Source: Cohnella hashimotonis (GTDB lineage: Bacteria > Bacillota > Bacilli > Paenibacillales > Paenibacillaceae). Taken from it: a stretch of 64,000 bases of DNA. The stretch covers positions 2,232,001 to 2,296,000 of the forward strand of contig NZ_JAGRPV010000001.1 in the NCBI RefSeq assembly GCF_030014955.1, read 5' to 3'. This document shows positions 8,845 through 17,979 of this stretch, one piece after another; the stretch's first letter is position 1; every line of letters starts with the position of its first letter. Below the pieces are notes generated by a model. That model saw nothing but the letters and a program-made list of their open reading frames with translations. It ran no database searches and had not been told where the DNA came from. The position numbers and the translations under genes are program-made.

Positions 8845-9732
8845 ATGAGAAAAGGGCTATTTTACGGATTGTTGTTCACTTCGCCCGCCATACTCGGGTT
8901 TATCATTTTCACATTGGGTCCCATGATCGCCAGCTTGGTGCTGAGCCTGACGGATTATAACGTATTCAAAGCGCAAACCGCATTCGTCGGAATCGATAAT
9001 TATACGAAGCTGTTCTCGGGTGAAGACGAACTGTTCTATAAATCGCTTGGCGTTACTTTTTACTTCGTCGTTTTACGGGTGCCTGCCGTTATTATCGTTT
9101 CATTCGTCATTGCCCTGCTGCTTAACTTGAACGTCAAGGGAAGATCCATCTTCCGCACGATCATCTACCTGCCCAGCATCGTGCCGGCGGTCGCGTCGGC
9201 GATGATCTGGATGTGGCTGCTCAATCCCGATCTGGGCCTGATCAACACCATTCTCGGTTGGCTGCATTTGCCGACGGGCAATTGGTTGTATTCGGAGGGC
9301 AGCGTCATCCCTTCCGTCGTCATCACTACGCTGTGGGGGATCGGCGGGACGGTCATCATCTTCCTCGCGGGGCTGTCGGGCATTCCCAAGCAGTATTACG
9401 AATCGATCGACGTGGATGGAGGCGGGTGGTACAGCAAGCTGCGCCACATTACGATTCCGATGGTCACGCCGACGATTTTCTTCAATACGATTATGACGAT
9501 CATCGGATCTTTCCAGGTGTTTAACGAGGCTTATATATTAACGCAGGGCGGACCGAACAATAAGAGCTTGTTTTATGTATTTTATCTCTGGCGAACCGGC
9601 TTCCGGGATACCGAGATGGGATACGCGTCCGCGCTGGCATGGGTGCTGTTCGTCATCATCCTCATTTTCACCTTTTTTGTATTTAAAACCTCGAAGTCCT
9701 GGGTGCATTACGAAGGAGGGGAGCGTGCGTGA
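8845..9732 (+). CDS. sugar ABC transporter permease (MalF/UgpA type)
   Basis: A 295-residue inner-membrane permease with six predicted helices, the first at about residues 8-30 (LLFTSPAILGFIIFTLGPMI). The EAA loop that contacts the ATPase is present as YYESIDVDGGGWYSKLRHIT, followed by IPMVTPTIFF. ATCGGAGGCAGGC precedes ATG 8845. The last bases overlap the second permease (GTGA). It forms the translocation pore together with the protein of 9729-10559 for the substrate brought by the lipoprotein of 7288-8751. Confidence 0.93.
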   Translation: MRKGLFYGLLFTSPAILGFIIFTLGPMIASLVLSLTDYNVFKAQTAFVGIDNYTKLFSGEDELFYKSLGVTFYFVVLRVPAVIIVSFVIALLLNLNVKGRSIFRTIIYLPSIVPAVASAMIWMWLLNPDLGLINTILGWLHLPTGNWLYSEGSVIPSVVITTLWGIGGTVIIFLAGLSGIPKQYYESIDVDGGGWYSKLRHITIPMVTPTIFFNTIMTIIGSFQVFNEAYILTQGGPNNKSLFYVFYLWRTGFRDTEMGYASALAWVLFVIILIFTFFVFKTSKSWVHYEGGERA

Positions 9733-10559
9733 GGCAATCTAGACTGGCGCTTACCGCAGGCTATACGGCATTATTGCTCATCTCGGTCATGTTTATCGTT
9801 CCGTTCCTTTGGCTGCTGCGAAGCTCGCTCATGAACCTGTCGCAAATCTTCACCATGCCGCCGGAGTGGATTCCAAAACCGTTCCAATGGGACAATTTTC
9901 ATCGCGCGCTAACGGTTCTGCCGTTCGGCACCTTCTTCACCAATACGCTGATCATCGTGGCCGGCGTGCTGATCGGCACTGTACTGACGAGCAGCATCGC
10001 AGCGTTCGGGTTCTCGCGCATTCAATGGAAGGGGAGGGACGCCGCATTCGGCATTCTGATGTCCAGCATGATGCTGCCGGCGGCCGTCACCTTAATTCCC
10101 AGCTTTCTCGGCTGGAAAATGCTCGGCTTCTACGACACATTTTACCCGTTGATCGTGCCGGCCTATTTCGGCGGGGGCATCTTCAATATTTTTCTGCTGC
10201 GTCAATTTTATTTAACGATTCCGCGGGATTTCGACGAAGCGGCCTTCGTGGACGGCGCGACTTATTTTCAAATCTACAGAAGCATCATTTTGCCGCTCAG
10301 CCGCTCGGCCATTATCGTAGTCGCCTTGTTCAGCTTCCTGGGCTCGTGGAACGACTTCATGGGACCGCTCATTTATTTGAAAAGCGACAGCCTGTTTACC
10401 CTTGCGCTCGGCCTGCAAATGTTCCAAGGCTCCTATTCCGCGCAATGGGATTTGCTTATGGCTGCTTCGGCGGCCGTCGTGCTCCCCTGCGTCATCGTAT
10501 TTTTAGTCGGGCAGCGCTACTTCCTTGAAGGGATTACGCTGACCGGCCTCAAAGGATGA
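9729..10559 (+). CDS. sugar ABC transporter permease (MalG/UgpE type)
   Basis: A 276-residue second permease of the pair, six helices. The EAA loop is DFDEAAFVDGATYFQIYRSI, followed by ILPLSRSAIIVVALFSFLGS and WNDFMGPLIYL, the standard end of MalG-type subunits; the C-terminus GITLTGLKG is typical. The GTG start at 9729 overlaps the stop of the first permease, and GGAGGGG lies 7-8 nt before it, so the two are translationally coupled. Confidence 0.93.
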   Translation: MRQSRLALTAGYTALLLISVMFIVPFLWLLRSSLMNLSQIFTMPPEWIPKPFQWDNFHRALTVLPFGTFFTNTLIIVAGVLIGTVLTSSIAAFGFSRIQWKGRDAAFGILMSSMMLPAAVTLIPSFLGWKMLGFYDTFYPLIVPAYFGGGIFNIFLLRQFYLTIPRDFDEAAFVDGATYFQIYRSIILPLSRSAIIVVALFSFLGSWNDFMGPLIYLKSDSLFTLALGLQMFQGSYSAQWDLLMAASAAVVLPCVIVFLVGQRYFLEGITLTGLKG

Positions 10560-10563
10560 GATC

Positions 10564-12426
10564 ATGAAGGAAGGAATAACCCGAATGATACCGACAGAAG
10601 CACCGCTTTTGAATTGGCAGGGCGTTCCTTTTACGAAGGTGACGATCATTGATCGTTTCTGGCGTCCGCGTCTTGAAGTGCTGAGCAAGGTCACGATCAA
10701 AGCCTGCCTGGAGCAATGCGAAAAAACCGGGCGAATCTCGAACTTCGCCAAGGCTGCCGGTCTTATGGACGGCGAGTTCGAAGGCATCTATTTTAACGAC
10801 TCCGACGTGTACAAAGTGCTGGAGGGCGCAGCCTATCTGCTGATGTCGGATCGGGATCCGGAGCTGGAAGCGGAGATCGACCGGATCATCGAGCTTATCG
10901 CCGCCGCGCAGGAACCGGATGGCTATTTGTGCACCTACTTTACGTTAGTTGCGCCGGAGAGCAAATGGACGGATATGGAAAAGCACGAAATGTATAATGG
11001 CGGGCATTTAATCGAAGCGGCGATCGCGTATTTCGAAGCGACGGGCAAACGCCAGCTTCTCGACGTCGCCTGCAGAATGGTTGACCATTATGATCGCGTA
11101 TTCGGTCCCGGTAAGCGTCATTGGGTGGAAGGACATGAAGAAATCGAACTGGCGCTCGTGAAGCTGTATCGCGTCACACAGGAGGAGCGATATTGGCGGC
11201 TCGCGCTTTGGCTGCTGGAGGAACGCGGTCACGGTCACGGTAAAGGCGAGATATGGGATAATGAAGAATGGGGGCCGGCCTACTGCCAGGACGACGTCCC
11301 GGTTCGAGACATCGAGCAGGTGACCGGGCACGCCGTCCGCGCCATGTATCTCTACACGGCGATGGCGGACGTCGTTCACGCTTCGGGCGATCCGACCTAC
11401 GTGGATGCCTTGCATCGCGTATGGGCGCATACGGTGGAGCGCAACATGTACGTGACCGGCGGGATCGGACCTTCCCAACACAATGAAGGCTTTACCCACG
11501 ATTACGATCTTCCGAACGAGTCGGCCTACTGCGAGACTTGCGCCGCCATCGCGATGGCGTTCTGGAATCATCGGATGAACCTGCTGTTCGGCGACGCCAA
11601 ATATGCCGACGTGGTGGAGCGTGAGATGTACAATGGCGCTTTGGCCGGCATCTCGCTCTCGGGCGACAAGTTTTTTTACGTCAATCCGCTGGCGTCGCAG
11701 GGCGCCCACCACCGCGTTGAATGGTTCGGCACGTCCTGCTGCCCGACGAATTTGGCCAGATATCTGCCTTCCATCGGCCAGTATACCTATGCAAGGACCG
11801 ACGACGGGCTCGCCGTCAATCAGTTCATGAACAGCGAAGCGGAATTCGAGACGGGTAGCGGGCTAGCCGTGAAGCTGAAGCAAACGACGAACTATCCGTG
11901 GGACGGCAGGATCGAGCTTGCGGTTCATCCTGAACGAGAAGAGAACTTTGTCATTCGATTGCGCGTGCCGGATTGGTGCAGAGGCTACAAGCTAAAGGTC
12001 GGCGGCGAGAGCCTCTTCGGAGCCGGGGCGTTGACCGACCGCGGCTATCTGATCGTCGATCGCAAATGGTCGCAGGGAGACGTCATCGTACTGGAACTCG
12101 ATATGCCCGTAGAGGTCGTTCGCGCAAGGGAGGAGGTCGAAGCCGATCGCGGTCGCCTTGCCATTCAGCGCGGTCCCATCGTGTATTGCGCAGAGCAAGC
12201 CGACAATCCGGATTTGACCTACGATGCCTTTACCCTTTCTGCCCGTGAGCCGCTGAATATCCATTACCGGCCGGACCTGCTTGGCGGCGTAACCGTATTG
12301 ACGGGCCGAGCGGAGGAGGGACAGCCGTGTCGGTTGATTCCTTATTATGCGTGGGATAACCGCGAAGAAGGCTTTATGCAGGTGTGGATTCGAGAGGCGG
12401 ACGAAAGGCGACTCTATCTCTATTAA
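10564..12426 (+). CDS. GH127-type beta-L-arabinofuranosidase (DUF1680)
   Basis: A 620-residue cytoplasmic protein of the DUF1680 family, whose founding enzyme HypBA1 (GH127) releases L-arabinose from beta-arabinofuranosides with a zinc-bound cysteine nucleophile. The metal and catalytic residues are visible: Glu324 and Cys326 in SAYCETCA, and the adjacent Cys392/Cys393 in GTSCCPTNLAR. The (alpha/alpha)6 barrel (about 1-440) includes GGHLIEAAIAYFEATGKR and MYVTGGIGPSQHNEGFT; the C-terminal part is beta-rich. AAAGGA precedes ATG 10564; ATG 10585 is also possible. It starts 4 bp after the permease stop. With no signal peptide it should act on imported oligosaccharides. GH127 relatives differ in specificity, so the arabinose assignment is likely but not certain. 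Confidence 0.88.
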   Translation: MKEGITRMIPTEAPLLNWQGVPFTKVTIIDRFWRPRLEVLSKVTIKACLEQCEKTGRISNFAKAAGLMDGEFEGIYFNDSDVYKVLEGAAYLLMSDRDPELEAEIDRIIELIAAAQEPDGYLCTYFTLVAPESKWTDMEKHEMYNGGHLIEAAIAYFEATGKRQLLDVACRMVDHYDRVFGPGKRHWVEGHEEIELALVKLYRVTQEERYWRLALWLLEERGHGHGKGEIWDNEEWGPAYCQDDVPVRDIEQVTGHAVRAMYLYTAMADVVHASGDPTYVDALHRVWAHTVERNMYVTGGIGPSQHNEGFTHDYDLPNESAYCETCAAIAMAFWNHRMNLLFGDAKYADVVEREMYNGALAGISLSGDKFFYVNPLASQGAHHRVEWFGTSCCPTNLARYLPSIGQYTYARTDDGLAVNQFMNSEAEFETGSGLAVKLKQTTNYPWDGRIELAVHPEREENFVIRLRVPDWCRGYKLKVGGESLFGAGALTDRGYLIVDRKWSQGDVIVLELDMPVEVVRAREEVEADRGRLAIQRGPIVYCAEQADNPDLTYDAFTLSAREPLNIHYRPDLLGGVTVLTGRAEEGQPCRLIPYYAWDNREEGFMQVWIREADERRLYLY

Positions 12427-12433
12427 CGATCGA

Positions 12434-12472
12434 CATAAATTTGTTTTCCATTTTAAAATGGAGGGATTTATG
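12434..12472 (+). promoter_or_regulatory. palindrome enclosing the ribosome binding site
   Basis: A perfect 14-bp palindrome, CCATTTTAAAATGG (12448-12461), abuts and overlaps the GGAGGG ribosome binding site, and outer arms CATAAAT (12434-12440) and ATTTATG (12466-12472) can extend the stem up to the start codon. In RNA this would hide the ribosome binding site of the gene at 12475. It could equally be an operator. Confidence 0.5.
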
Positions 12473-12474
12473 TG

Positions 12475-14394
12475 ATGAAATCAAAAATGCGATTGGCGCT
12501 TACTTTGCTGTTGATCGGTTCGCTTGTCGGCTTCTCCATACCGGCTTACGCCTACAATTTGGTCGGGACCTGGAGCTCCGCAACGGTCGTGAAGAACGAT
12601 TCCGCGCACAATGTAGAGTACGGCAGGATGCTAAAGCTGTCCAACGGCAATTGGTTGTCGGTTTATTCCGTCTATTTAACGAACGTTCAGCTTGAAATCG
12701 CCAGAAGCACCGACAACGGCCGCACATGGACGCCGATCGGCAGCATATCGGATCCCGGTCGGGATGTGGACAACGGCATGCTTGCACAGTTGCCGAACGG
12801 CGACGTGCTTGTCGGCTCGCGATCGGTCATATGGGGGACCTCCTACCAGCTTAAGGTTTATAAAAGCACGGACTTGGGCGCTACCTGGAGCTACTTAAGC
12901 ACGATCGATCAAAACAACGGATCGCCCGGCAGCCTGAGCAATCCGGATAAAGGAATGTACGAACCGCATTTTTATTTCCTCGATAACGGGAATCTCGCAG
13001 TCATGTATGCGAATGAAAAACATGTAACGGAAAACCCCTCCTACAGTCAAATCATATCCCAGCGGGTGTCGACGGATTACGGCGTCACCTGGGGCAACGA
13101 AATTTGGGTCGCGTGGGATCCTAACAACGCGGCCGCAAGACCCGGCATGCCCGTGTGGACCAAGATGAACAATGGACAGTATATGGTCGTCTTTGAAGTA
13201 TGCGGGACCGACAATTGCAACATTCATTACAAAACCTCGATGGATGGAACGACCTGGTCAAGCGGGATCGGCAGAACGATCCCGGGCCAATACTCGGCGC
13301 CCTTCCTGCTCTCGTTGCCCGACGGTCAGCTTGCCGTTACTTCCAACAGCGGAAATCTTTCCTTCAGCGACGACTACGGCACTTCGTGGTATTTGAACGG
13401 ACCCGCGCCCTGGACCCCGTTCGGCAAGGCCTGGAGCAGCCTTTATATGACGGGCCCCAATGAGATCGCCGCCATGACGAGCGTGGACCAGGGAAACTAT
13501 CGAAGCAACGTTCAGTTGAAATTCGGCACGTTCGTCAGTAAAGGTTATGTGAAAAACGCCGGATTCGAGGAAAACACCGGTCAAACGCCAAATGGCTGGA
13601 ATGTGTCCGGTCCCAACCCTTCGGCTAACTTCGTCGAGACGTCAGGCGTGCCGGGCGGCAGCCAAAATGGCGCTTATCATAACGCCATGTGGAGCGCAAC
13701 GCCTTATGAAGCGTATGTATGCCAAACCGTCGATCATTTGTCGAACGGCAGCTACAACGTGAGCGCCTGGACGGAATCGACCGGCGGATTGGCCATTTCC
13801 CAGATGGAGATCGGCAACTACGGCAGCTCCGTTAACGTACCGATACCGACCGGTACTTCAAGCTACCAGCAAATCAACTCGGGCCATATAAACGTGACGA
13901 CGGGAAGCGTGAATATATGCTTTCACGCCAAATCGACGAGAGGCAATCAGTGGATCCGAATCGACGACGTGAGCCTTCAAAAAAACCAGGGCTTTGAATC
14001 GAACGACATCAGCGGCTGGTACGTGGCCGGTGCGAATCCCGATTTCAATTTCCCCGAATCGTACGGAGGCAGCCACAGCGGCTCGTATCACGGTGCGATG
14101 TGGAGCGCGTCGCCTTTCGAAACCTGGATTTACAAGGACTTCGATCATGTGCCGAATGGCGCCCATACGATCACCGCCTGGACGGAATCGACGGGCGGCC
14201 TGGCTATTAACCGGATGGAGGTCAGCGAATACGGTGGCGCCGTGAACGTCTCCGTTCCGACGGGTACTTCCAGCTACCAGCAGATCAGTAGCGGGACGAT
14301 TAACGTAACGACGGGTAAAGTGCGCGTAGCCTTCCATGTTAAATCTACGACCGGCAACCAATGGACCCGAATCGACGATGTATCGTTGAATTAA
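12475..14394 (+). CDS. secreted BNR-repeat (sialidase-like) protein with two C-terminal modules
   Basis: A 639-residue exported protein. A signal peptide (about 1-27, ending SIPAYA) is followed by a propeller-like domain with at least five Asp-box motifs of the S-x-D-x-G-x-T-W type: STDNGRTW, STDLGATW, STDYGVTW, SMDGTTW and SDDYGTSW. From about residue 360, two homologous modules of about 140 residues follow (360-500 and 504-639), each with a GFE start, an AWTESTGGLAI core, TGTSSYQQI and a closing RIDDVSL; they look like carbohydrate-binding beta-sandwiches. The conserved sialidase Arg triad was not recognised, so an exo-acting arabinanase or another propeller glycosidase is as likely. ATG 12475 is chosen over GTG 12472 because GGAGGG lies 9 nt upstream. 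It closes locus 1. Confidence 0.75.
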   Translation: MKSKMRLALTLLLIGSLVGFSIPAYAYNLVGTWSSATVVKNDSAHNVEYGRMLKLSNGNWLSVYSVYLTNVQLEIARSTDNGRTWTPIGSISDPGRDVDNGMLAQLPNGDVLVGSRSVIWGTSYQLKVYKSTDLGATWSYLSTIDQNNGSPGSLSNPDKGMYEPHFYFLDNGNLAVMYANEKHVTENPSYSQIISQRVSTDYGVTWGNEIWVAWDPNNAAARPGMPVWTKMNNGQYMVVFEVCGTDNCNIHYKTSMDGTTWSSGIGRTIPGQYSAPFLLSLPDGQLAVTSNSGNLSFSDDYGTSWYLNGPAPWTPFGKAWSSLYMTGPNEIAAMTSVDQGNYRSNVQLKFGTFVSKGYVKNAGFEENTGQTPNGWNVSGPNPSANFVETSGVPGGSQNGAYHNAMWSATPYEAYVCQTVDHLSNGSYNVSAWTESTGGLAISQMEIGNYGSSVNVPIPTGTSSYQQINSGHINVTTGSVNICFHAKSTRGNQWIRIDDVSLQKNQGFESNDISGWYVAGANPDFNFPESYGGSHSGSYHGAMWSASPFETWIYKDFDHVPNGAHTITAWTESTGGLAINRMEVSEYGGAVNVSVPTGTSSYQQISSGTINVTTGKVRVAFHVKSTTGNQWTRIDDVSLN

Positions 14395-14432
14395 AGCCGC
14401 CAGATCATTACGCGACGGTAATCATTCTGACC

Positions 14433-14472
14433 AGCTCCCGATTCGTTCTTCGGAACGGACGGGAGCTTTTTG
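14433..14472 (+). terminator. Rho-independent terminator of locus 1
   Basis: AGCTCCCG (14433-14440) pairs with CGGGAGCT (14460-14467); an inner stem CGTTC/GAACG closes on a TTCG tetraloop, followed by TTTTTGT. Strong terminator 38 bp after the stop. Confidence 0.9.
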
Positions 14473-14551
14473 TGTTCATCTTTATTTGTTTTATTTATGA
14501 TCTCCGCATGGTATCTTGAGGATGTTCCTCGCAAAGGGGATGGAAGGGGAG

Positions 14552-15019
14552 ATGCCGGTGGGATTTTCAATAGTCGGGACGTTGATCGCCCTCATAATGC
14601 TGCTTCCCAGCCTTGTATTTTTTACTTGGTTTCCGCCCATCCGGGTGCCGCATGGGCTGCGGGAGAGCAATCGAATATTTACGATCCTGGAAAAGGCCGG
14701 CCAGGTCGGCGCTCTGGTTTTCCTGGCGATCTCAAAGGACTTTTTTCCGCCTGGCCATGGCAGTACGATCGTTATGCTTCTGATGGTCGTTTGCATCGTA
14801 ATTTATTACGGCCTATGGTTCAGATATTTAAAGGACGGGCGATCCTTCGCTTCTTTGTATAAACCTTTTTTAGGCGTCCCCATACCCTTGGCGGTTTTCC
14901 CCGTGCTGGCCTTCGGCTTCGCAGCCTGGTGGGGACAATGCGTCTGGCTGGGCGTCTCAACCGCACTTCTTGCGATTGGGCATTGGACTGTAAGCTACAC
15001 GATTTATAGACAATTGTGA
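14552..15019 (+). CDS. small integral membrane protein of unknown function
   Basis: About 155 residues with four or so hydrophobic helices: near the N-terminus (FSIVGTLIALIMLLPSLVFF), then TIVMLLMVVCIVIYYGLWF, IPLAVFPVLAFGFAAWW and VWLGVSTALLAIGHW. A conserved-looking loop PPIRVPHGLRESNRIF separates helices 1 and 2. I do not recognise the family. The start is uncertain: ATG 14552 has GGAAGGGG too close, GTG 14558 has it at about 8 nt, and ATG 14540 is possible. It lies alone between two strong terminators, so it is its own transcription unit. Confidence 0.7.
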   Translation: MPVGFSIVGTLIALIMLLPSLVFFTWFPPIRVPHGLRESNRIFTILEKAGQVGALVFLAISKDFFPPGHGSTIVMLLMVVCIVIYYGLWFRYLKDGRSFASLYKPFLGVPIPLAVFPVLAFGFAAWWGQCVWLGVSTALLAIGHWTVSYTIYRQL

Positions 15020-15040
15020 ACGGACCGCAGAAGCCGATTT

Positions 15041-15090
15041 AAAATAAATGTGCCACAGAGATTCCCGATCTCTGCGGCACATTTTATTTT
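15041..15090. terminator. Rho-independent terminator
   Basis: A long stem of AAAATAAATGTGCC (15041-15054) with its near-complement (15076-15090) and an inner CAGAGAT/ATCTCTG, ending in a T-rich stretch. A/T tracts on both sides make it potentially bidirectional. Confidence 0.88.
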
Positions 15091-15267
15091 AGGGCGTCTA
15101 TCCAAGCGAGGCTTTCGCATTCCCGTCGCGGCAATTGCTCCCGTTACGATTTAAAGTTTAAATGCATCAATTGGATTTATCGATTAGTCAATCGCCTCCA
15201 TGGATACGTACAATGGAATAAAACCTACTGAAATAATAGGAATATAGGAGAATAGGAGAGAAACGAA

Positions 15268-16602
15268 ATGGCGAATCGCAGGCAGATCAAGTTCGGCGCG
15301 GCGCTTCACGGCGTGGGCGGCAATGTAAGCGGGTGGAGGCATCCCAAGATTCAAGCGGACGCAAGCGTCAACTTCGAACTGTACAAGAGCTGGACGCGCA
15401 AAGCCGAGGAGGGCAAGCTCGATTTTATTTTTATTGCGGACGGCTTGTTCATCAATGAGAAATCGATTCCTCATTTCCTCAATCGCTTCGAACCGATCGC
15501 GTTGCTGAGTGCGCTCGCTTCCCAGAGCACTAACATCGGACTTGTCGGGACGTTGTCGACGACCTACAGCGAGCCGTTCACGGTCGCGCGCCAATTCGGT
15601 ACGATCGACAAGATCAGCGGCGGCAGGGCTGGCTGGAATATCGTTACCTCTCCGCTCGAGGGGACGTCCGCCAACTTCAACAATAAAGCGCATCCCGAGC
15701 ACGACGAGCGGTACGAGATCGCGGCGGAATATTTGGAAGTTATGAGAGGCCTGTGGGACTCCTGGGAGGACGACGCCTTCGTTCGCGACAAGGAGACCGG
15801 CGTCTTCTTCGATCCGGAGAAGCTGCACACGCTGAATCACTCGGGCCGGTACTTCTCCGTCCAGGGGCCGCTTAACATCGCGCGTTCTCCGCAAGGACAG
15901 CCGGTGATCTTCCAGGCAGGATCGTCGGAGGTCGGCAAGAACTTCGCCTCGAAGGAAGCGGACGCCATCTTCACCGGACACGAGACGATCGAGGATGCGG
16001 TCTCCTTCTATAATGACATCAAAGAACGCGCGCGCGCGTTCGGCCGTTCTCCGGATGAAGTGCTCGTGTTCCCGGGCATCGGACCGATAGTGGGCGAGAC
16101 GGAAGCCGACGCCGAACGGAAGTACCGGGAGATCGCCGAGCTTGTCACCGTCGAAAAGGCGCTGGAGCATCTCGGCCGGTTTTTCGAGCACCACGACTTC
16201 AGTCAGTATCCGCTGGACGAGCTGTTCCCGGATATCGGAGAGCTGGGGCGCAACAGCTTCCAGAGCGGTACCGACAAAATTAAGGCGGATGCCAAGGCCA
16301 ATGGCTGGACGCTGCGCGAGGTCGCACTGCGTGCGGCAACGCGGCGGAGCGAATTCATTGGGACGCCCGCGCAGGTGGCGGACCGGATTCAGCAATGGTT
16401 CGAAGGTGGCGCGGCGGACGGATTCATTTTGTTCGAAGCCGTTCCCGGCGGGCTGGAAGACTTCGTTGACCTGGTCGTTCCGATCTTGCAGGAGCGCGGC
16501 TTGTTCCGCACGGAATACGAGAGCGACACGCTACGCGGCAATCTCGGCCTGCCCTTCCGGGAAAACCGGTATGTGAAGGAGCGCGCCGGTATCGGAAGCT
16601 GA
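15268..16602 (+). CDS. LLM-class flavin-dependent monooxygenase (NtaA/SnaA/DszA family)
   Basis: A 444-residue FMNH2-dependent monooxygenase of the bacterial-luciferase superfamily. Family signs run through the protein: the start [98 protein letters not shown] and FAAEGADGFIL-like [15 protein letters not shown]. Members oxidise nitrilotriacetate, dibenzothiophene sulfone or sulfur-containing compounds using reduced flavin from a partner reductase, often for sulfur scavenging. AGGAGA lies 8 nt before ATG 15268. Upstream, AATAGGA recurs three times at about 10-bp spacing. The MFS exporter 80 bp downstream is probably cotranscribed. The substrate is unknown. Confidence 0.9.
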   Translation: MANRRQIKFGAALHGVGGNVSGWRHPKIQADASVNFELYKSWTRKAEEGKLDFIFIADGLFINEKSIPHFLNRFEPIALLSALASQSTNIGLVGTLSTTYSEPFTVARQFGTIDKISGGRAGWNIVTSPLEGTSANFNNKAHPEHDERYEIAAEYLEVMRGLWDSWEDDAFVRDKETGVFFDPEKLHTLNHSGRYFSVQGPLNIARSPQGQPVIFQAGSSEVGKNFASKEADAIFTGHETIEDAVSFYNDIKERARAFGRSPDEVLVFPGIGPIVGETEADAERKYREIAELVTVEKALEHLGRFFEHHDFSQYPLDELFPDIGELGRNSFQSGTDKIKADAKANGWTLREVALRAATRRSEFIGTPAQVADRIQQWFEGGAADGFILFEAVPGGLEDFVDLVVPILQERGLFRTEYESDTLRGNLGLPFRENRYVKERAGIGS

Positions 16603-16682
16603 CAAACGAAGGATAAGGCGCTGCGACACCGGCTCTCCAGCGGCGGCGTAAGGGAGAGCGATAACGAACAGGAGGCGTCGCA

Positions 16683-17915
16683 TTGCCCGATTGGAAACGC
16701 AACATGTATCTGCTTTGGTGCGGCCTGTTTATCAACGGCATGGCGGCCACGCTATCCACGCCCTTTTACCCTTTGTTTCTGCGACAGGACCTTGGCGTAG
16801 CTCAACATGTCGAGACGTGGGCCGGCGCCGCGATCTCGATCAGCTTCCTGGTGAGCGGCTTATGCGCGCCGTTCTGGGGCTCGCTCTCGGATCGCTTCGG
16901 CAGCAAGCCGATGCTGATCCGTTCGGGAATCGGGCTTGGTCTCGCTTATTTCGCCAACATCTTCGTCTTAGATTTGATCTCGTTCCTGGCCGTTCGCGTC
17001 TTCCAAGGCGTGATGGCAGGCTTCTATCCGGCATCCATGACGCTGGTCGGGACCAATACGCCGGAGAAACATGTCGGCTACGCGCTTGGCGTCATGTCGA
17101 CGTCCACAGCCGCAGGGAGCATCATCGGCCCGCTGGCAGGCGGCTTGATCAGTACATGGATCGGGTTGCGGGGATGCTTCATTCTCTCGGGCGTTCTCAT
17201 GGTTCTGTCAGCCTTGATCGTCATCGGCGTTCGGGAGGCCAACCGACGGCGCGATACGGTCCGAACGACCATTCGGCAAGACTTGCGGCAGGCGGCGATG
17301 ACGCCGATGCTGCTTCGTATTTACGGCATCATCGTTGTCGTCACGGTGTCAACCTACATGCTGGAGCCGCTGCTGTCACTCTATGTCGTCGAACTCGGCG
17401 CGGACGCAAGCGATGCCATGCTCAGCTCGGGGATCGCATTCTCCGCTGTAGGGCTGGCTACCGTATTGACCGGCGCTTTCTGGGGACGAATGGGCGGGCG
17501 CTGGGGTCTGGGGAAAACGCTAATCGTCGGCCTCGTAGGCGGCGGGATCGGCAGTCTGCTGCAACTGCTTGTTCCCGGCGTCGCGGCCTTCACCGGCTTG
17601 CGCTTTGGCTACGGTCTTTTTTATGCGGCCGTCTTCCCGTCGCTGAACGCGCTGATCGTGCGATTCGCCGACAGCGACTTCCGGGGTAGAGCCGTGAGCC
17701 TGAGCCAATCGGCGAACATGCTCGGCTTCGTGCTCGGCCCGCTGCTTGGCGGCATCGTGGGCAGCGCCTTTGGCATTTCGCTCGTCTTCGCGTTGACCGG
17801 GGGCGTCCTGCTTGGCGCGGCCTGGTTCATCCAGATTAGCCGATTCGATCGGGCCGTGGTTGCGCGAACGGGCAGGGCCGCAGGGAAGTCTGCGAATGCT
17901 GCCAATTCCACATAG
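16683..17915 (+). CDS. MFS transporter, drug-efflux-like
   Basis: A 410-residue major facilitator with about 12 hydrophobic helices. The loop 2-3 motif is GSLSDRFGSKPMLIRSG, and loop 8-9 has GRMGGRWGLGKTLI. The helix 5 region reads STAAGSIIGPLAGGLISTW, similar to the antiporter motif C of 12-TMS multidrug exporters. Translation starts at TTG 16683: AGGAGG lies exactly 7 nt upstream and no better in-frame ATG exists before TM1. It sits 80 bp after the monooxygenase. Export of a toxic product or import of its substrate are both possible. Confidence 0.88.
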   Translation: MPDWKRNMYLLWCGLFINGMAATLSTPFYPLFLRQDLGVAQHVETWAGAAISISFLVSGLCAPFWGSLSDRFGSKPMLIRSGIGLGLAYFANIFVLDLISFLAVRVFQGVMAGFYPASMTLVGTNTPEKHVGYALGVMSTSTAAGSIIGPLAGGLISTWIGLRGCFILSGVLMVLSALIVIGVREANRRRDTVRTTIRQDLRQAAMTPMLLRIYGIIVVVTVSTYMLEPLLSLYVVELGADASDAMLSSGIAFSAVGLATVLTGAFWGRMGGRWGLGKTLIVGLVGGGIGSLLQLLVPGVAAFTGLRFGYGLFYAAVFPSLNALIVRFADSDFRGRAVSLSQSANMLGFVLGPLLGGIVGSAFGISLVFALTGGVLLGAAWFIQISRFDRAVVARTGRAAGKSANAANST

Positions 17916-17927
17916 CTTCTCAAAGAA

Positions 17928-17971
17928 CGAGGCCGTCCCGAAAGTCATGAAAATGACAGGGGGCGGCCTCG
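17928..17971. terminator. long hairpin between convergent operons
   Basis: CGAGGCCG(T)CCC (17928-17939) pairs with GGG(C)GGCCTCG around 17960-17971, with an inner perfect stem GTCAT-gaaa-ATGAC. There is no long T tract, but it lies just past the MFS stop and the permease stop and can serve both strands. Confidence 0.7.
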
Positions 17972-17979
17972 GGCGCGTC

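Noticed and set aside
14470..14862. Alternative 130-residue frame overlapping the small membrane protein
   Set aside because: Low-complexity, no ribosome binding site, and the 14552-15019 frame has clear membrane helices.
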